DNA of 64,000 bases from contig NZ_JASERL010000004.1 in NCBI RefSeq assembly GCF_030766935.1, positions 62,001 to 126,000 on the forward strand, in the 5' to 3' direction. The notes under the pieces were generated by a model, which worked only from the letters and a program-made list of their open reading frames with translations, did no database searches and had not been told where the DNA came from. Below are positions 1-7,946 of the stretch, piece after piece; positions within the stretch are counted from its first letter, which is position 1; each line of letters opens with the position of its first letter. The position numbers and the translations under genes were made by a program. The DNA comes from Streptomyces sp. KL109B. Its GTDB lineage: Bacteria; Actinomycetota; Actinomycetes; Streptomycetales; Streptomycetaceae.

Positions 1-327
1 GGTGGGCCGGCCGCCATGGCGGAGCAGTTGGAGCATGTCGCGGACTTGATGCGTCGGCGGGTGGTGTGGCTGGGGGTGATCCCGTACGAGGTGGGGGCAT
101 CAGCATTGATGGGCGGGATGCTGCAGCTGATGGAGTTCGACGACGCGCCACCCGTCGCCTATACAGAGACCGCGTTTTCGGGAACGCTCATCGACGATCC
201 GGCCGTGGTGAAGCGCGCGCAACGCGCTTACGATCTGGCCAGGGGCGCCGCGCTGTCGCCGGAGGCATCCCTGGCCCTGATCGAGTCGGCGGCGGAGGAC
301 CACAGACGATGCGCGAGTACGACCTGA
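1..327 (+). CDS. C-terminal part of a DUF5753 helix-turn-helix regulator (5' end outside window)
   Basis: The frame is open from the first base and ends at TGA 325-327, so only the last 108 residues are visible. The pattern (MAEQLEHVADLM, then VVWLGVIPYEVGA, then FDDAPPVAYTETAFSG, then SPEASLALIES) matches the DUF5753 C-terminal domain found behind an Xre-type DNA-binding domain in the Scr1/AbaA/WhiJ-like regulators of actinomycetes. The DNA-binding part would lie upstream of the window. The gene overlaps the DUF397 gene by 19 bp, the usual arrangement of these regulator pairs. Family members act as transcription factors, and at least one S. coelicolor pair has been described as toxin-antitoxin-like. 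That role is not shown here. Confidence 0.8.
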   Translation, partial: GGPAAMAEQLEHVADLMRRRVVWLGVIPYEVGASALMGGMLQLMEFDDAPPVAYTETAFSGTLIDDPAVVKRAQRAYDLARGAALSPEASLALIESAAEDHRRCASTT

Positions 328-584
328 GCAACGCCCGCTGGTGCAGGAGCAGTTACAGCAACGGCGAAGGCGGAAGCTGCGTCGAGGTCGCCTACGACTT
401 CGTGGGCGCCGCCCGCTGGCGCAAGTCGACGTACAGCAACGGCGAAGGCGGCAACTGCCTCGAAGTCGCCGACGGAGTCCCCGGCATCGTCCCCGTTCGC
501 GACTCCAAGGTGCCGGACGGCGACGTCCTGGTCATCGGCGCCACCGCGTGGAGCGCGTTCCTAGCGGGCTGGTCGACCCACTAG
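309..584 (+). CDS. DUF397 small protein with a duplicated core motif
   Basis: A 91-residue protein starts at ATG 309 inside the end of the upstream DUF5753 gene. It carries the DUF397 signature: W-R-K-S-[ST]-Y-S-N-G-E-G-G-N-C-[VL]-E-V-A, then VPVRDSK, then an AWSAFL end. The first motif occurs twice, with Trp11/Cys24 and Trp37/Cys50, exactly 26 residues (78 bp) apart, and the DNA shares an uninterrupted stretch in both copies. Typical DUF397 proteins of 60-85 residues have a single motif, so this is an internal tandem duplication. DUF397 proteins are the usual partners of DUF5753 regulators. The last 53 bp overlap, tail to tail, the end of the phosphatase gene on the other strand. Confidence 0.85.
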   Translation: MREYDLSNARWCRSSYSNGEGGSCVEVAYDFVGAARWRKSTYSNGEGGNCLEVADGVPGIVPVRDSKVPDGDVLVIGATAWSAFLAGWSTH

Positions 585-1608
585 AGCCTCGTGGCGTGGG
601 AACGGGTGGGTGCGACAGGAGCGGGTCGCCCGCCTCGCAGAGGACCAGCGCCACGTCGTCTGTGAGCGGAGCGCCCACGTGGGCGGTCACTTCGGCGTAG
701 AGCGCGTCCAACGCCTCCTCCGGCAGCATCGGAGCGATGACCCGCTCCGCGTGGTCCGCCAGCGGGAAGTCCGCGCCGGAGGCGTCCCGCGCCTCGATGA
801 GGCCGTCCGTGTAGAAGAGGACACGGTCGCCCGGCTGCAGCCAGAAGAGGCGCTGCTCGGGATCGGGCGCCAGGCCCAACGGCGTTGAGGCGTCCTTCGG
901 TTCGAGGAACTTGACCTGGCTCCCCACCCTCAGCGGCGCCGGATGGCCACAGTTGACGAGACGCAACTCGCCGGGCCCGAACTCGGCGAACACGGCGGTA
1001 ATGAAGTCCTCGGGCCCGAGGTAAGGGGCGATGGCCTCGTCCAGGCCGCGCACCAGGCCCGCCAGCGAGGGAACCGTGTACGCCAGGTCGCGGTACGCGC
1101 CGACCGCCGCGGCGGAGACCCGGACCGCCTCCAGGCCGTGCCCGCGTACGTCCCCGATGAAGACCCGTGGACCGAACGGCGTACGCACGACGTCGTACAC
1201 ATCGCCGCCGAGCGTCGACTCCCGGACGGGACAGTGGTGGCGCGTGCACACGTCGATGCCGCCGAAGCGAGCGGACACGGGACGCAGGATCGCGGCCTGG
1301 GCGACGCGGGCCGCCTCGGTGGCACGGGTGAGGGCGGCCGCGTTCGCGGTGCTGCGCGCGGCGACGCGTACCGCCGCGAGGCCGCCGACGAGGAGCACCG
1401 CGTACTCGACGACGTACGACAGCAGGGGCGTCGACGTCGGCACCGTCAACTGCCGTGCCGTGCAGGCCGCCAGGGCCATGAGTGCCGCGGTGACCGGGAG
1501 CCAGGCGGACTCCAGGAGGCCGCGTACGGAGCCGGCCGCCCGTGCCACCATCCGGTCGATCCTCCGCGTTCGCTTCCGGGTCCGTGGTTCGTCTTCCCGC
1601 GTCGTCAC
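532..1608 (-). CDS. Membrane-anchored SpoIIE/PPM-type serine phosphatase, copy 1
   Basis: A 358-residue protein starts at GTG 1608, with GGGAGG seven bases upstream. Residues about 33-85 form two hydrophobic segments, and the rest is a PP2C-like SpoIIE domain. The metal-binding motifs are intact: GGDVYDVV, GDVRGHG, FYTDGLIEARD and DDVALVL. Such enzymes remove phosphate from serine or threonine of anti-sigma-factor antagonists. The gene is divergent from the STAND ATPase at 1887 and has a paralogue at 6711-7946 that is divergent from a second STAND ATPase, so the pair appears to be a functional unit. Its own C-terminal tail is low complexity and overlaps the DUF397 gene. The substrate is unknown. 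Confidence 0.88.
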   Translation of the reverse strand: MTTREDEPRTRKRTRRIDRMVARAAGSVRGLLESAWLPVTAALMALAACTARQLTVPTSTPLLSYVVEYAVLLVGGLAAVRVAARSTANAAALTRATEAARVAQAAILRPVSARFGGIDVCTRHHCPVRESTLGGDVYDVVRTPFGPRVFIGDVRGHGLEAVRVSAAAVGAYRDLAYTVPSLAGLVRGLDEAIAPYLGPEDFITAVFAEFGPGELRLVNCGHPAPLRVGSQVKFLEPKDASTPLGLAPDPEQRLFWLQPGDRVLFYTDGLIEARDASGADFPLADHAERVIAPMLPEEALDALYAEVTAHVGAPLTDDVALVLCEAGDPLLSHPPVPTPRGSSGSTSPLGTRSTRWRR

Positions 1609-1886
1609 GTGCGGGCCTCCCGCCTCTCGTGCCCCGCCATGGCGAAGAGCTCACTATGGGGTAAGGCCGGGTCGCGCACGGGATGTTGTACGGAATTCGC
1701 CGGTTGCTGAGCGGGAGTGACGGGCTGCTTCCGGTATATGCCCACGTCATCGTCGCTGGTCGGGAAAAGTGCTCAGCTTGTGGCATCCACCGGGGAGCCG
1801 TGCCGCGCGGGTGCAGACTGCCGGACGACCGGCGCGGGGCACGAAGCGCGGCACGAGGTGGGGCACGGAAAGGGACGGTAGATGCC
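1609..1886. promoter_or_regulatory. Divergent promoter region of phosphatase/ATPase module 1
   Basis: This gap separates the two divergent starts and resembles the corresponding gap of module 2 (7947-8165) in only two short places. A CTATGG box at 1654, reading CCATAG towards the phosphatase, corresponds to the one at 7992. TCCGGTAT at 1730-1737 corresponds to the same octamer at 8079-8086 in front of the second ATPase gene. Conservation only at these points, with diverged DNA between, suggests the -10 regions of the two promoters. No -35 assignment is firm. Confidence 0.4.
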
Positions 1887-4007
1887 ATGGGAACGAGGGC
1901 GGCACTGCCCGAGGAGACGACCAGCTTTGTCGGTCGGGTGCATGAACTGGCCGTCATCGAGGCGATGTTGGGTGTGCACCGGTTGGTGACACTGACCGGG
2001 GTGGGCGGCGTCGGGAAGTCCCGGCTCGCGCTGCGGGCCGCCGACCGGGTCGCGGCCTCGCTCGCCGACGGGGCACGCTTCGTACCGCTGGCGCCGCTGC
2101 GGGAGCCCGCGCTGCTGTGGCACGTACTCCTGGAGGATCTCGGGCTCGCCGATCCCTCGCCGCGCACACCGGAGGCGATGGTCGCCGAGTGGCTGGCCGA
2201 CAAGGAGCTGCTCGTCGTACTGGACTCGTGCGAGCACCTCACCGGACCGTGCGCCCGCATGGTGCGTCAACTCCTGGACGCCGCCCCCGGGTTGCGGATT
2301 CTCGCGACCGGGCGGCAGCCCCTGGACGTGGTCGACGAGCGGCCGTTCGCCGTGGCGCCGCTGCCGGTGCCCGAGCCGCCGCGGGCGCCCGGGGGGCCGG
2401 TGGCGTGTGTGCCGGGCGACGCGGTCGAGCTGTTCGCCGAGCGGGCGGCGGCCAGGGTTCCGGGCTTCGCGCTCACCGAGGGCGAGATCGTCGCGGCGGC
2501 CGCCGTCTGCCGGCGCCTCGACGGGATCCCGCTGGCCGTCGAGCTGGCGGCGGCCCAACTCGCCGAACTGCCTGGGCAGTCGGTGGAGCAACTGAACGAG
2601 CGGCTGCGGCATCGCTTCGAGACGCTGACCGAGCCGCCCGGTGCGGGGTGCGGTGCCGCCCTCCCCAGGCACCGCACCCTGCGCACCGCCATCGGCTGGA
2701 GCCACGAACTGTGCACGCCGCTCGAACGCCTGCTGTGGGCCCGGCTCTCCGTCTTCACCGGCGGCTTCGACCTCGCCGCCGCGCGGGCGGTGGGCGGCGG
2801 CGGACCGCTGCCGTCGAGCGCGGTCGCCGTGGTGCTCGACGGGCTCGTCGCCAAGTCGCTCGTACTGCGGCTGCCGGACGACCGGTTCGGCATGCTCGAC
2901 ACGGTGGCGGAGTACGGCGAGCAGTGGCTGGCCGAACTCGGCGAGGAGCGCGGCACGCGGCGCAGGCACCGCGACTTCTACCGGGCGCTCGCGCACCGTG
3001 CGGACGCCGAGTGGATCGGCCCGGGGCAGGTCGACTGGTACCGCCGGCTCGTCGCCGAGCACGCCAACTTCCGTACCGCGCTGGACTTCTGCCTGACCGC
3101 GAAGGAGTGGGACGCGGTCATGGAGATGAGCGGGGCGCTGTGGATGATGTGGTACGCGTTCGGGTTCGCCCGCGAGGGAGCCCTGTACCTGGACGTGGCG
3201 CTGGAGCGGGAGACCGCGCCGGGGCCCGAGCGCACGAAGGCGCTGTGGGCGCGGGCGATGGCGTGCGTAGCGCTGGGCGACCTGGAGCGGTGCGCGCGGC
3301 TCGCCGCCGAACTCCGGGACTGCGGCGAGCGGGACACGGACCCCACCGCGCAGGCGGCGTTCGCGTACGTGGAGAGCGCGCCACTGACGCTGGGCGGCGA
3401 CCAGGACCGGGCCGCCGAGGTCCTCGACGCGCCGCTCCCCGCCTGCGGGCCCGCCACGCCGGGGGCGTATCCGGTGGGGTGGTTCAAGATGCGGATGTGC
3501 CGCGCCTATGTGCACATCACCCGGGGCGAGTTCACGGCCTGCGAGGATGTGGCGGCCGAGATCACGGCGGAGTGCGAGCGGCGCGACGACCGGTGGGCGC
3601 GCGGGTACGTGGCGTTCGTCCGGGCGCACGCGGCGGTGGGCGCCGGGCGGCTCACGGAGGCCGCCGCGCACGCCCGGGAGGCGGTCGCCGACAAGGCCCT
3701 CCTGCGCGACAGCCTCGGCCTCGCCGCGGCCGTCGACGCCCTGGCCACCGCGGTCACGTTCGCCGGCGAGTGCACGCACGGCGCGCGGCTGCTCGGCATC
3801 GCGCAACAACTCTGGCAGACGCTGGGCGCCCCCCAGATGGGCAGCGCGGAACTGATGGCGGCCCGCGCCGAAACGGAACGGCTGAGCCGGACCGCGATCG
3901 GCGACGCCACCTACGAGCGGGAGTTCACGACGGGGCTCACGACGCCACCGGACGAGGCGGTCACGTACTGCCTCACGGCCATGTCAGACACCGGCCGATC
4001 CCTTTAG
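1887..4007 (+). CDS. STAND/NB-ARC ATPase of the AfsR/LuxR-LAL type without a DNA-binding domain, copy 1
   Basis: A 706-residue protein starts at ATG 1887, chosen because the paralogue begins at the equivalent place about ten residues before F-[VI]-G-R. Walker A GVGGVGKS is at residues 38-45, Walker B LLVVLDSCEH starts near 108, and the GIPLAVELAAA motif lies near 212. A winged-helix segment (AIGWSHELCTPLERLLWARL) and a TPR-like helical half follow. The protein ends in ATYEREFTTG...DEAVTYCLTA, the point where LAL regulators normally continue into a LuxR helix-turn-helix, but here it stops. It is therefore a nucleotide-controlled sensor or scaffold without a visible output domain. It is divergent from phosphatase copy 1 across a 278-bp gap. 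Confidence 0.85.
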   Translation: MGTRAALPEETTSFVGRVHELAVIEAMLGVHRLVTLTGVGGVGKSRLALRAADRVAASLADGARFVPLAPLREPALLWHVLLEDLGLADPSPRTPEAMVAEWLADKELLVVLDSCEHLTGPCARMVRQLLDAAPGLRILATGRQPLDVVDERPFAVAPLPVPEPPRAPGGPVACVPGDAVELFAERAAARVPGFALTEGEIVAAAAVCRRLDGIPLAVELAAAQLAELPGQSVEQLNERLRHRFETLTEPPGAGCGAALPRHRTLRTAIGWSHELCTPLERLLWARLSVFTGGFDLAAARAVGGGGPLPSSAVAVVLDGLVAKSLVLRLPDDRFGMLDTVAEYGEQWLAELGEERGTRRRHRDFYRALAHRADAEWIGPGQVDWYRRLVAEHANFRTALDFCLTAKEWDAVMEMSGALWMMWYAFGFAREGALYLDVALERETAPGPERTKALWARAMACVALGDLERCARLAAELRDCGERDTDPTAQAAFAYVESAPLTLGGDQDRAAEVLDAPLPACGPATPGAYPVGWFKMRMCRAYVHITRGEFTACEDVAAEITAECERRDDRWARGYVAFVRAHAAVGAGRLTEAAAHAREAVADKALLRDSLGLAAAVDALATAVTFAGECTHGARLLGIAQQLWQTLGAPQMGSAELMAARAETERLSRTAIGDATYEREFTTGLTTPPDEAVTYCLTAMSDTGRSL

Positions 4008-4029
4008 CGCCTAGCGCCCCGGGGCGGGT

Positions 4030-4219
4030 GAGCTTTTCAGAGCCCCGCGCGGCGAGTGAGCTTTTCAGAGCCCCCGCAGCGGGTGAGCTTCTTAGAGCCC
4101 CCGCGGCGAGCGAGCTTCATAGAGCCCCCGCGGCGAGCGAGCTTCATAGAGCCCCCGCGGCGAGCGAGCTTCATAGAGCCCCCGCGGCGGGTGAGCTTCT
4201 TAGAGCCCCTGCGGCGATT
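4030..4219. repeat. Array 1: seven tandem 27-bp repeats
   Basis: The hexamer GAGCTT recurs at 4030, 4058, 4085, 4112, 4139, 4166 and 4193, giving one spacing of 28 bp and five of 27 bp. The unit runs GAGCTTCATAGAG, then CCCCCGCGGCGAGC, and the three central units are essentially identical. There are no unique spacers, so it is not a CRISPR array. The array lies between the convergent ends of STAND ATPase 1 and the MFS gene and runs into a dispersed GC-rich repeat at 4203-4247. A second array of the same period lies at 6425-6705. Confidence 0.9.
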
Positions 4220-5393
4220 GAGCAGCGGGGTCCGGGGCGGAGCCCCGTGGCGTGGGACGGGTGGCGCCGAACACCGCGTGGGCCAGGGCCAGTACGGCCA
4301 CCGCCACCAGCACCACCGCCGTCGGCACCACCCCCGACACCAACGTGATGACGTACGGCATGAACATCCCCACGTACGCCGCCGTCCAGAACACCGCGGT
4401 CCAGCGCGCGAGTTGGTGCGCCGGGGCCAGGGAAGCCGTCCGCGTCAGGCCGTACGTGAGGGTCAACCCGTACCCGGCGCCGAGGATCGCCGCGGCGAAC
4501 AGGGCCAGGGGCGCGTTGCCGGTGCCCGCCGCCACGGCAGCGGCCGCCGCGCCCACCGCGACCGTGAGAAGCGCCGGGGTCACGGTGGCGATGGCGCGGC
4601 GCGCCGTCACCAGGCCCACCCCGGGCACCACCGCCGTAGCGACCCCCGTGAAGACGAGCCCCGCGTGCACGCTTCCGGGCAGCGTGACAAACCCGATCGT
4701 GGGCGCGGCGAAGATCCACGGCGCCACCGTGAGGACCTGCCGACGGAAGGCGCGGGTGAGGTGCGGCGGATGCGCGCCCCGCGCCACGGCGGCGGCCCCG
4801 GCCACCCCCGTCTCCGGCTCCCGCGCGGCCAGCGCCCCCGCCGCGACGCCGAGCACCACATGCGGAACGTACGCCGTCACCATCGGCCACGGCGCCCACT
4901 GCGCGATCAGCGCCGCGCCGAGGCCGCCGGTCGCGAAGCCCGCCGAGACGAACAGGCCCGAGCGGCGCGGCGAACCGGAGAGTTCCTTGATCCACGCACT
5001 GCCCGCCGCGAGCAGCGCGCCCGCGCTGATCCCGGTCAGGAAGCGGCCGGGAAGCAGCAGCCACGTGGCCCAGAGGCCGCCGGCCATCAGCAGGAGCGTG
5101 GAGAGGACATTGAGCGCCAGCGCGATGAGCGCCACCGGACGCCGCCCCCTGCGGTCCGCCATCGGGCCCGCCACGAGGAGCGCCGGGATGAGCCCCACCA
5201 CGTACGTCGCGAACAGGCCCGTCACCGTCGACTCGGTCAGGCCGAGGTGGCTGCGGTAGGCGCCGAGCAGGGCCGAGAACTGGTTGGCGCTCCAGCCGGA
5301 CGCCAGCATGATCCAGGCGGCCCGGCCGCCGTGGACCGGGTCCTTGGCGGGGGTGAGCAGGGTCGGAGGGGTGGTTGTCAGGGGTCGGGTCAT
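4200..5393 (-). CDS. MFS transporter (12 TM, drug/metabolite efflux type)
   Basis: The start is ATG 5393 (MTRPLTTTPP), downstream of a longer non-conserved extension. The 397-residue protein is hydrophobic throughout and has the MFS motif A variant GPMADRRGRRP after the second membrane segment. It is a major-facilitator antiporter or uniporter, and its substrate cannot be read from the sequence. It is divergent from a LysR gene, with a dyad in the 100-bp gap, so LysR control is likely. Its last 16 residues (PRGSAPDPAAQSPQGL) are encoded by the dispersed GC-rich repeat at 4203-4247 and are identical to the tail of the unrelated phosphatase ending at 6711. The tail therefore comes from repeat insertion or extension and is unlikely to be functional. 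Confidence 0.85.
   Translation of the reverse strand: MTRPLTTTPPTLLTPAKDPVHGGRAAWIMLASGWSANQFSALLGAYRSHLGLTESTVTGLFATYVVGLIPALLVAGPMADRRGRRPVALIALALNVLSTLLLMAGGLWATWLLLPGRFLTGISAGALLAAGSAWIKELSGSPRRSGLFVSAGFATGGLGAALIAQWAPWPMVTAYVPHVVLGVAAGALAAREPETGVAGAAAVARGAHPPHLTRAFRRQVLTVAPWIFAAPTIGFVTLPGSVHAGLVFTGVATAVVPGVGLVTARRAIATVTPALLTVAVGAAAAAVAAGTGNAPLALFAAAILGAGYGLTLTYGLTRTASLAPAHQLARWTAVFWTAAYVGMFMPYVITLVSGVVPTAVVLVAVAVLALAHAVFGATRPTPRGSAPDPAAQSPQGL
4203..4247. repeat. Dispersed GC-rich intergenic repeat
   Basis: This copy has the GAGCCCCTGCGGCGATTGAG head, an AGCGGGGTCCGGGGC middle and a GGAGCCCCG end. The last part, GGGGC-GGA-GCCCC, can fold into a short hairpin. The copy is nearly identical to 6714-6758 and forms the 3' end of the MFS coding sequence. 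Confidence 0.85.
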
Positions 5394-5436
5394 GTCATCA
5401 GTGGTACGAGCCGGGGCGTACGCCGCGCACCGCGCC

Positions 5437-5451
5437 TTCACGAATCGTGAA
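5437..5451. promoter_or_regulatory. Palindromic LysR-type operator candidate
   Basis: TTCACGAATCGTGAA has seven-base arms around a central A. Its inner 13 bases fit the T-N11-A rule for LysR boxes. It lies midway between the divergent MFS start (5393) and LysR start (5494), the expected place for autoregulation and co-regulation. It is seen directly in the sequence; binding is inferred. Confidence 0.55.
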
Positions 5452-5493
5452 CGGCCCGTGCCGTTCGCCCGCCGACCGGCCTACGCTGGGTGT

Positions 5494-6429
5494 ATGGCGC
5501 TTGACCTGCGACTTTTGTCGTCGTTCCTGGCGGTCGTCGAAGAAGGGCACTTCGGTCGGGCCGCCGGGCGGCTCTTTCTGTCGCCGCCCGCCGTCACCCA
5601 GCACGTACGACGTCTGGAGGGCCAGGTCGGCGCGCGGCTACTCGACCGCACCGCGACGCCGGTCGTGCCGACGCCCGCCGGGGTGCGGCTGGCCGGGCAC
5701 GCGCGCGTGCTGCTCGCCACGGCGAACGCCGCGCTCGACGACCTGGCCGAGGTCACGGCGCGGGAGACGGACGACGTACGGCCGCTGCGGGTCGGCATCA
5801 TGGGCCACGGGTCCGCCGAGCTGACTCCGGCCGCCATCAACGCGTACCGGCGGGCCCGCCCGGACGTGCGGGTCGAGATCCGGCAGCTGAACTTCACCGA
5901 GCACGTGACCGCGCTTCTCGAGGACCGGGTGGACGTCGCGTTCGTGCGGCCGGGCCCGGACGACGAACGGGTCGTCGCGGACGTGCTCACCACGGAGCAG
6001 CGGATCGTGGCGGTGCCGGAGCGGTCGCCGCTCGCGGATGCGCGTGGGAGTGGGGTGGGGGTGGCGGACGTCGCCGATCTTCCGTTCTTCCGGGTGCCGC
6101 GGCATACGCCGCACACGTTCACGGACTACCTGTACTTCGACGACCGGGCGCAGCGGCGCAGCGTCGAGTGCGCGCTGACTCCGCAGGAGGTGCTCACGGG
6201 TGTCGTGACCGGGCGGTCGGCCGGGTCGGGGTTGCGGTCCTTCGCGCGGTACTACGCGTGGCCGGGGGCGGTGTTCGTGCCGGTGCTGGACGCGCCGTGG
6301 GAGAGCAGTTACCTCGCGGCGCGGGCCGGCGACGACAACCCCGAGGTCCGCATCTTCCGCGCGCTGGCCACGGCCTTGGCGAAGGACCTCGGCCCTGTCA
6401 TCAACGCGAGGCCGCTCCCCGGCGGTTGA
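5494..6429 (+). CDS. LysR-family transcriptional regulator
   Basis: A 311-residue protein starts at ATG 5494 (MALDLRLLSSFLAVVEEG). The N-terminal winged helix-turn-helix (GRAAGRLFLSPPAVTQHVRRLE) is typical LysR, followed by a two-lobed effector domain beginning near RPLRVGIMGHG. The length is normal for the family. Divergent orientation with the MFS gene and the dyad at 5437-5451 point to control of that exporter by an unknown ligand. The gene ends at the edge of the second 27-bp repeat array. Confidence 0.9.
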   Translation: MALDLRLLSSFLAVVEEGHFGRAAGRLFLSPPAVTQHVRRLEGQVGARLLDRTATPVVPTPAGVRLAGHARVLLATANAALDDLAEVTARETDDVRPLRVGIMGHGSAELTPAAINAYRRARPDVRVEIRQLNFTEHVTALLEDRVDVAFVRPGPDDERVVADVLTTEQRIVAVPERSPLADARGSGVGVADVADLPFFRVPRHTPHTFTDYLYFDDRAQRRSVECALTPQEVLTGVVTGRSAGSGLRSFARYYAWPGAVFVPVLDAPWESSYLAARAGDDNPEVRIFRALATALAKDLGPVINARPLPGG

Positions 6430-6705
6430 GCGATTCTCCCCACCCACGCGCCGGGCGAGCGATTCTCGTGCCCACGCGCCGGGCGAGCGATTCTCATGCC
6501 CACGCGCCGAGTGAGCGATTCTCATGCCGTACGCCAGGCAAGCGATTCTCATGCCGTACGCCAGGCAAGCGATTCTCATGCCGTACGCCGGGCGAACGAT
6601 TCTCATGCCGTGCGCCGGGCGAACGATTCTCATGCCGTGCGCCGGGCGAACGATTCTCATGCCCCTGCGCGGGACGAACGATTCTCATGCCCGTGCGCCG
6701 GGTGA
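6425..6705. repeat. Array 2: ten tandem 27-29-bp repeats
   Basis: CGATTCTC recurs at 6431, 6460, 6488, 6516, 6543, 6570, 6597, 6624, 6651 and 6679. The spacings are 29, 28 and 28, then five of 27 and a final 28. The unit runs CGATTCTCATGCC, then GTACGCCGGGCGAA, with variants. It shares period and the pattern CGA-x3-T-C-A-T ... GGCGA with array 1, suggesting common ancestry. It lies between the LysR end and the 3' end of phosphatase copy 2. Because 27 is a multiple of three, several frames stay open and encode repetitive peptides, but none has a start signal or family match. Confidence 0.9.
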
Positions 6706-6710
6706 GTTAT

Positions 6711-7946
6711 TTAGAGCCCCTGCGGCGATTGAGCAGCGGGGTCCGGGGCGGAGCCCCGTGGCGTTGAGCACGCCGAGCCGCCGGGGCGCTGCCCCGGACC
6801 CCGCTCCTCAAACGCCGGAGGGGCTGGATTGGCGGAGGCCGGATTGGCGCACGCCGAAGCGGGTGAAACGGCGGAGCCGGTTTCGCAGAGGATGAGGGCG
6901 ACGTCATCGCGCAGGGGGCCGCCCGTGTGCGCGGTCACCTCCGCGTACAGCACGTCGAGCGCCTCCCACGGCACCGCCCGCGCCAGCGCCTTCCGCGCAT
7001 GGGCGAAGAGCGGGAATTCCTCGCCGGAGGCGTCCCGTGCCTCCACGAGGCCGTCCGTGTAGAGGAGGAGGCGGTCGCCGGACTGGAGCCAGTAGCGGGA
7101 CTGGGTCGGCGCGCAGCCGAGGCCGAGTGGGAGTGAACAGGTCACCGGGGTGAGGAACTTGGGGTGGGCGCCGACCCGCAGCGGCGGCGGGTGGCCGCAG
7201 TTGACGAGCCGGACCTCGCCGGAGGCGAACTCGGCGAACACCGCCGTGACGAAGTCCTCCGGGCCGAGCGCGGGCGCGATGCGCGCGTCGAGGCGCACGG
7301 CGAGTTCCGTGAGGTCGGCGGTGACGTACGCGAGGTCGCGGAACCCGTCGGCGACGGCCGCGTTCACGCACACCGTGTCGAGGTCGTGTCCGCGTACGTC
7401 GCCGATGAACACCCGTAGTCCGTAGGGGGTGTTGGTGACGGCGTAGACGTCTCCGCCGACCGTGGCGGCGTCGACCGCGCAGTGGTGGCGGGTGTGCACG
7501 TCGATGTCGCCGAACCGCGCGTCGACGGGGCGCAGGAGCGCGGCCTGGGTGGCTTGCGCGACCTCGCCGAGCTGGTGCAGGCGGCGCGTGCGGGCCGCCG
7601 CCGCGCGGGAGATGTGGATGGCGACGAGGCCGCCGATGAGGAGGACCACGTACTCGACGGCGAGTTCCGGGCTCGGGGTGAAGTGCCGGACGGTGCCCGC
7701 CGTCACGGCGAGGGCGAGGGTCCAGGCGACCGTGCTGAGCGTGGCTCGTACGCCGAGCCGGGCGCAGGCGAGGAGGGGGCCGATGAGCAGGACCGCGACG
7801 GCGGGCCGCCAGGCGTCGGCGAAGGCGGCGAGCGCGGCGCACAGGCTGAGGAGGGCGACGCACGCGAGGCGCCCGCCCCACTGGCCGCCCCATTGGCCGC
7901 CCCACGGGCCCCGCGGACGCCTTCGGACCTCTTCCGACGTGCCCAT
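6711..7946 (-). CDS. Membrane-anchored SpoIIE/PPM-type serine phosphatase, copy 2
   Basis: The start is ATG 7946 (MGTSEEVRRR), with GGAGGGGAGG just upstream. The 411-residue protein has about four hydrophobic segments in residues 30-120, more than copy 1, then a SpoIIE-type PP2C domain. Its motifs are GGDVYAVT, FIGDVRGHD (D instead of the usual G), LYTDGLVEARD and DDVALILC. Long blocks match copy 1, for example HTRHHC, AVFAEF, LRLVNCGHP or its VRLVNCGHP equivalent, and ALD-LYAEVTAH. The C-terminus passes through two inverted copies of the dispersed repeat, which add a non-conserved tail ending in the same PRGSAPDPAAQSPQGL as the MFS protein. It is divergent from STAND ATPase copy 2. Confidence 0.86.
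   Translation of the reverse strand: MGTSEEVRRRPRGPWGGQWGGQWGGRLACVALLSLCAALAAFADAWRPAVAVLLIGPLLACARLGVRATLSTVAWTLALAVTAGTVRHFTPSPELAVEYVVLLIGGLVAIHISRAAAARTRRLHQLGEVAQATQAALLRPVDARFGDIDVHTRHHCAVDAATVGGDVYAVTNTPYGLRVFIGDVRGHDLDTVCVNAAVADGFRDLAYVTADLTELAVRLDARIAPALGPEDFVTAVFAEFASGEVRLVNCGHPPPLRVGAHPKFLTPVTCSLPLGLGCAPTQSRYWLQSGDRLLLYTDGLVEARDASGEEFPLFAHARKALARAVPWEALDVLYAEVTAHTGGPLRDDVALILCETGSAVSPASACANPASANPAPPAFEERGPGQRPGGSACSTPRGSAPDPAAQSPQGL
6714..6831. repeat. Inverted pair of dispersed GC-rich repeats
   Basis: A forward copy (6714-6758, nearly identical to 4203-4247) and a reverse copy (about 6781-6829, CCGGGGCGCTGCCCCGGACC through CGCCGGAGGGGCT) flank a 20-bp centre. Both lie inside the 3' end of the phosphatase gene and encode its tail. 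Confidence 0.85.

Noticed and set aside
4030..6705. CRISPR arrays
   Set aside because: The repeats are directly head to tail with a 27-bp period and no unique spacers, and no cas-like gene is present.
6494..6705. Small proteins made of repeats (RFSCRTPGK or MRIVRPAHG type)
   Set aside because: They are open only because the 27-bp unit keeps frame; they are found in several frames on both strands without ribosome binding sites.
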